Source of the DNA: Pseudomonas fluorescens
GTDB taxonomy: Bacteria > Pseudomonadota > Gammaproteobacteria > Pseudomonadales > Pseudomonadaceae
Direction: 5' to 3'
Assembly (NCBI RefSeq): GCF_001708445.1
Contig: NZ_CP015637.1
Coordinates: 3,597,001-3,661,000 of the forward strand
Length of the DNA stretch: 64,000 nucleotides
Both the position numbers and the translations under genes were made by a program. Position 1 is the stretch's first letter. Each line of letters begins with the position of its first letter. Under the pieces are notes generated by a model that had not been told where the DNA came from, did no database searches, and saw only the letters and a program-made list of their open reading frames with translations. Shown piece after piece: positions 62,013-64,000 of this stretch.

Positions 62013-62642
62013 TCACGGGCGTTTGAACTGGCGGCGCAATTCTTCGATCTTTGGGCGGCACGCACACCCATCAAGGTGATCGTTGACCATCCCCATCGCC
62101 TGCATCAGCGCATACATCGTGGTCGGCCCCACGAACGTCCAGCCGCGTTTCTTCAAGGCCTTGGATAAGCGCACCGAGGCGGGTGAAGTCGGATTGCCGG
62201 TCCAGTAGGCCAGGTCCACCACTGCCGGACGCTCTTCAGGGCCGGGTTCGAACGCCCACAACCACTGCGCCAGCGAGCCGGTCTCGTCCACCAGCTCACA
62301 CGCCCGGCGTGCATTGTTGATCGTGGAAACGATCTTCGCCCGATTACGCACGATGCCCGGATCTTGCATCAACCGCTCGACATCCGCCGCGCCGTACTGC
62401 GCCACCCGGCGAAAATCAAAGCCCTCGAACGCCACCCGAAACTGCTCACGCTTGCGCAGGATGGTGATCCACGCCATGCCCGCCTGAAAGCCCTCCAGGC
62501 AAATCTTCTCGTACAGCTGAACATCATCGGCCACCGGCACGCCCCACTCGCGGTCGTGGTATCGAGGGTATTCCGGCGCCGCCGTGCGCCAGGTGCAGTA
62601 GACCTGTCCGGTCTCATCGGTGCTCAGTCCTGGTGTATCCAT
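62013..62642 (-). CDS. tag: DNA-3-methyladenine glycosylase I
   Basis: 209-aa cytoplasmic base-excision-repair enzyme that removes 3-methyladenine from DNA. The start region YCTWRTAAPEYPRYHDREWGVPVADD has the Cys and His zinc ligands typical of Tag. Later motifs are FEKICLEGFQAGMAWITILRKREQFR and the catalytic-region AFVGPTTMYALMQAMGMVNDHLDGC, whose His-x3-Cys completes the zinc site. The ATG at 62642 is used. The gene is alone and ends near the REP cluster. Confidence 0.93.
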   Translation of the reverse strand: MDTPGLSTDETGQVYCTWRTAAPEYPRYHDREWGVPVADDVQLYEKICLEGFQAGMAWITILRKREQFRVAFEGFDFRRVAQYGAADVERLMQDPGIVRNRAKIVSTINNARRACELVDETGSLAQWLWAFEPGPEERPAVVDLAYWTGNPTSPASVRLSKALKKRGWTFVGPTTMYALMQAMGMVNDHLDGCACRPKIEELRRQFKRP

Positions 62643-62874
62643 CCATCACCTCACATGCCAGGTCGCGGATGATAAGCGAAAAAATTTCCACGCGGCCAAC
62701 CGCTCAAGCGCCGCCCTCCACGACCAACTGGTCAGACCGGGACCTGTCAACCGACGAAGAATGACTTGTTATTTCAAAAATACCTGGCCTAGACTGGCGA
62801 CGCACTGGACTTACCGGTATGACCACAACAATTAAGCCCTGGAACCACCGGGGCACCGAATAGAGATCACTCCC
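62643..62874. other. dctA upstream region
   Basis: 232 bp between divergent tag and dctA-like genes. It must carry the dctA promoter. I see no clear sigma-54 TGGCAC-N5-TTGC element and no other gene. Confidence 0.4.
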
Positions 62875-64000
62875 ATGCTCAGATGGTGCTCGCGTTCGAT
62901 TTTCCTGCAAGTCGTGATTGGCCTGATGCTCGGCATCGCCTGCGGCCTTGCCCTTCCCGAATTCTCCTCGCAACTCAAACCCCTGGGTGACGGCTTTATC
63001 AAGCTGATCAAGATGCTGATTGGCCTGATCGTGTTCTGCGTGGTGGTCAGCGGTATCTCCGGCGCCGGTGACTTGAAGAAAGTCGGGCGCATCGGCCTCA
63101 AGTCAGTGATCTACTTTGAAGTGCTGACCACGGTTGCCCTGGTGATCGGCCTGGTCATGGCCTTCAGCACCGGCATCGGCACCGGAGCCAATATCCACCT
63201 GGAACAGCTCTCCTCCGCGGGCCTGCATGAACTGGCCGACAAGGGCCAGCACATCAAGGGCACCAGCCAGTTCCTGATGGACCTGATCCCCAACTCGGTG
63301 ATCGGCGCCTTTGCCGATAACAATGTGCTGCAAGTGCTGCTGTTTTCGGTGTTGTTCGGCAGCGCGTTGAACCTGGTGGGCGAAGCGGCTTCCGGCATCA
63401 CTCGGCTGATCAATGAACTGAGCCACGTGATTTTCCGCATCATGGGCATGATCGTGCGCCTGGCGCCGATCGGCGTGTTTGGCGCGATCGCCTTCACCAC
63501 CAGCACCTACGGGCTGGACTCCCTGCAACACCTGGGCAGCCTGGTGGGCCTGTTCTACCTGACCTGCTTTGCGTTTGTCGCGCTGATCCTCGGCCTGGTG
63601 ATGCGCCTGTCGGGCCTGCGCATGTTGCCGTTGCTCAAGTACCTGCGTGAAGAGCTGCTGATCGTGATGGGCACCGCCTCCTCCGATGCGGTGCTGCCGC
63701 AGGTCATGCGCAAACTCGAACACCTGGGCATTGGCAGCTCCACCGTGGGCCTGGTGATTCCGACCGGGTATTCGTTCAACCTCGACGGTTTCTCGATCTA
63801 CCTGACCCTGGCCATCGTGTTTATCGCCAACGCCACCGGCACGCCACTGTCGATGACCGACCTGCTGACGATCTTGCTGGTGTCGCTGATCACCTCCAAG
63901 GGCGCCCATGGGATTCCCGGCTCGGCGCTGGTGATTCTGGCGGCCACCCTTACGGCCATCCCGGCGATTCCGGTGGTCGGCCTGGTGCTGGTATTGGCGG
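62875..64000 (+). CDS. dctA: C4-dicarboxylate transporter DctA, 3' truncated by the window
   Basis: 375 codons of a dicarboxylate/amino-acid:cation symporter of the DAACS family are visible. The start MLRWCSRSIFLQVVIGLMLGI leads to helices with FIKLIKMLIGLIVFCVVVSGISGAGD and LMDLIPNSVIGAFADNN. The transport core is clear in EELLIVMGTASSDAVLPQVMRKLE (serine-rich hairpin 1) and VGLVIPTGYSFNLDGFSIYLTLA (NLDG motif), then SKGAHGIPGSALVIL (hairpin 2). It imports fumarate, malate and succinate with protons or Na+. The end lies beyond the window. Confidence 0.92.
   Translation, partial: MLRWCSRSIFLQVVIGLMLGIACGLALPEFSSQLKPLGDGFIKLIKMLIGLIVFCVVVSGISGAGDLKKVGRIGLKSVIYFEVLTTVALVIGLVMAFSTGIGTGANIHLEQLSSAGLHELADKGQHIKGTSQFLMDLIPNSVIGAFADNNVLQVLLFSVLFGSALNLVGEAASGITRLINELSHVIFRIMGMIVRLAPIGVFGAIAFTTSTYGLDSLQHLGSLVGLFYLTCFAFVALILGLVMRLSGLRMLPLLKYLREELLIVMGTASSDAVLPQVMRKLEHLGIGSSTVGLVIPTGYSFNLDGFSIYLTLAIVFIANATGTPLSMTDLLTILLVSLITSKGAHGIPGSALVILAATLTAIPAIPVVGLVLVLA

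Noticed and set aside
63103..63909. Minus-strand frame antisense to dctA
   Set aside because: Gln/His-rich complement of a membrane protein, as for the other transporters in this window.

Overview
The window looks like a chromosome segment of a Pseudomonas of the fluorescens group. Three things point there: gene content and order (ampR-ampC, a nine-gene itaconate cluster with the gene order known from P. aeruginosa, rstAB next to miaE, acnB, sdaC, dctA), high G+C codon use, and many Pseudomonas REP palindromes of three sequence classes in the intergenic gaps. I saw no rRNA, tRNA, prophage, insertion sequence transposase or CRISPR array.

Layout. 1-2458: start of glgA (cut by the window edge) and a 2-hydroxyacid dehydrogenase. 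2485-7568: an accessory block with a decayed alpha/beta-hydrolase at its left edge and two large divergent Ig-like proteins that share a promoter region carrying two identical 16-bp palindromes. 7569-20671: ordinary chromosomal genes (YqaA, DUF411, SRPBCC, chemoreceptor, aldo/keto reductase, two regulators, SMP-30 lactonase, EamA transporter, YceI, thioesterase, dienelactone hydrolase). 20642-21330: three tandem 242-bp units that copy the ends of both flanking genes plus a REP pair. 21280-24699: DUF2252, then ampR-ampC. 24895-34700: itaconate uptake and breakdown (dctPQM, ccl, ict, MmgE/PrpD, acyl-CoA dehydrogenase, ich, LysR) with the same palindrome upstream of dctP and in the ich/LysR gap. 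34734-43335: GFA protein, an unusual serine-hydrolase homologue, an ANR-type universal stress protein, miaE, MFS, RstAB, DUF1289. 43485-46394: acnB with a strongly folded leader RNA. 46467-53695: SulP, SdaC, a Thr-rich leader peptide with terminator ahead of an isochorismatase, a hydroxyacid dehydrogenase, phosphotransferase and SDR. 53744-59102: a two-gene toxin-like operon (pore/RTX-like protein plus a protein ending in a PD-(D/E)XK nuclease-like domain). 59144-64000: AhpD-like protein with divergent MocR regulator, cupin, tag and the start of dctA.

How the genes work together. The clearest pathway is itaconate: TRAP uptake (DctPQM), activation (Ict), hydration (Ich), cleavage to acetyl-CoA and pyruvate (Ccl), with two matching operators suggesting one LysR protein controls both transcription units. 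The best candidates for undescribed biology are the 53.7-59.1 kb toxin-like pair, the divergent Ig-like pair, the acnB leader RNA, the attenuator-like leader peptide at 49863, and the tandem gene-end repeat. All calls come from reading the sequence; no database search was run.
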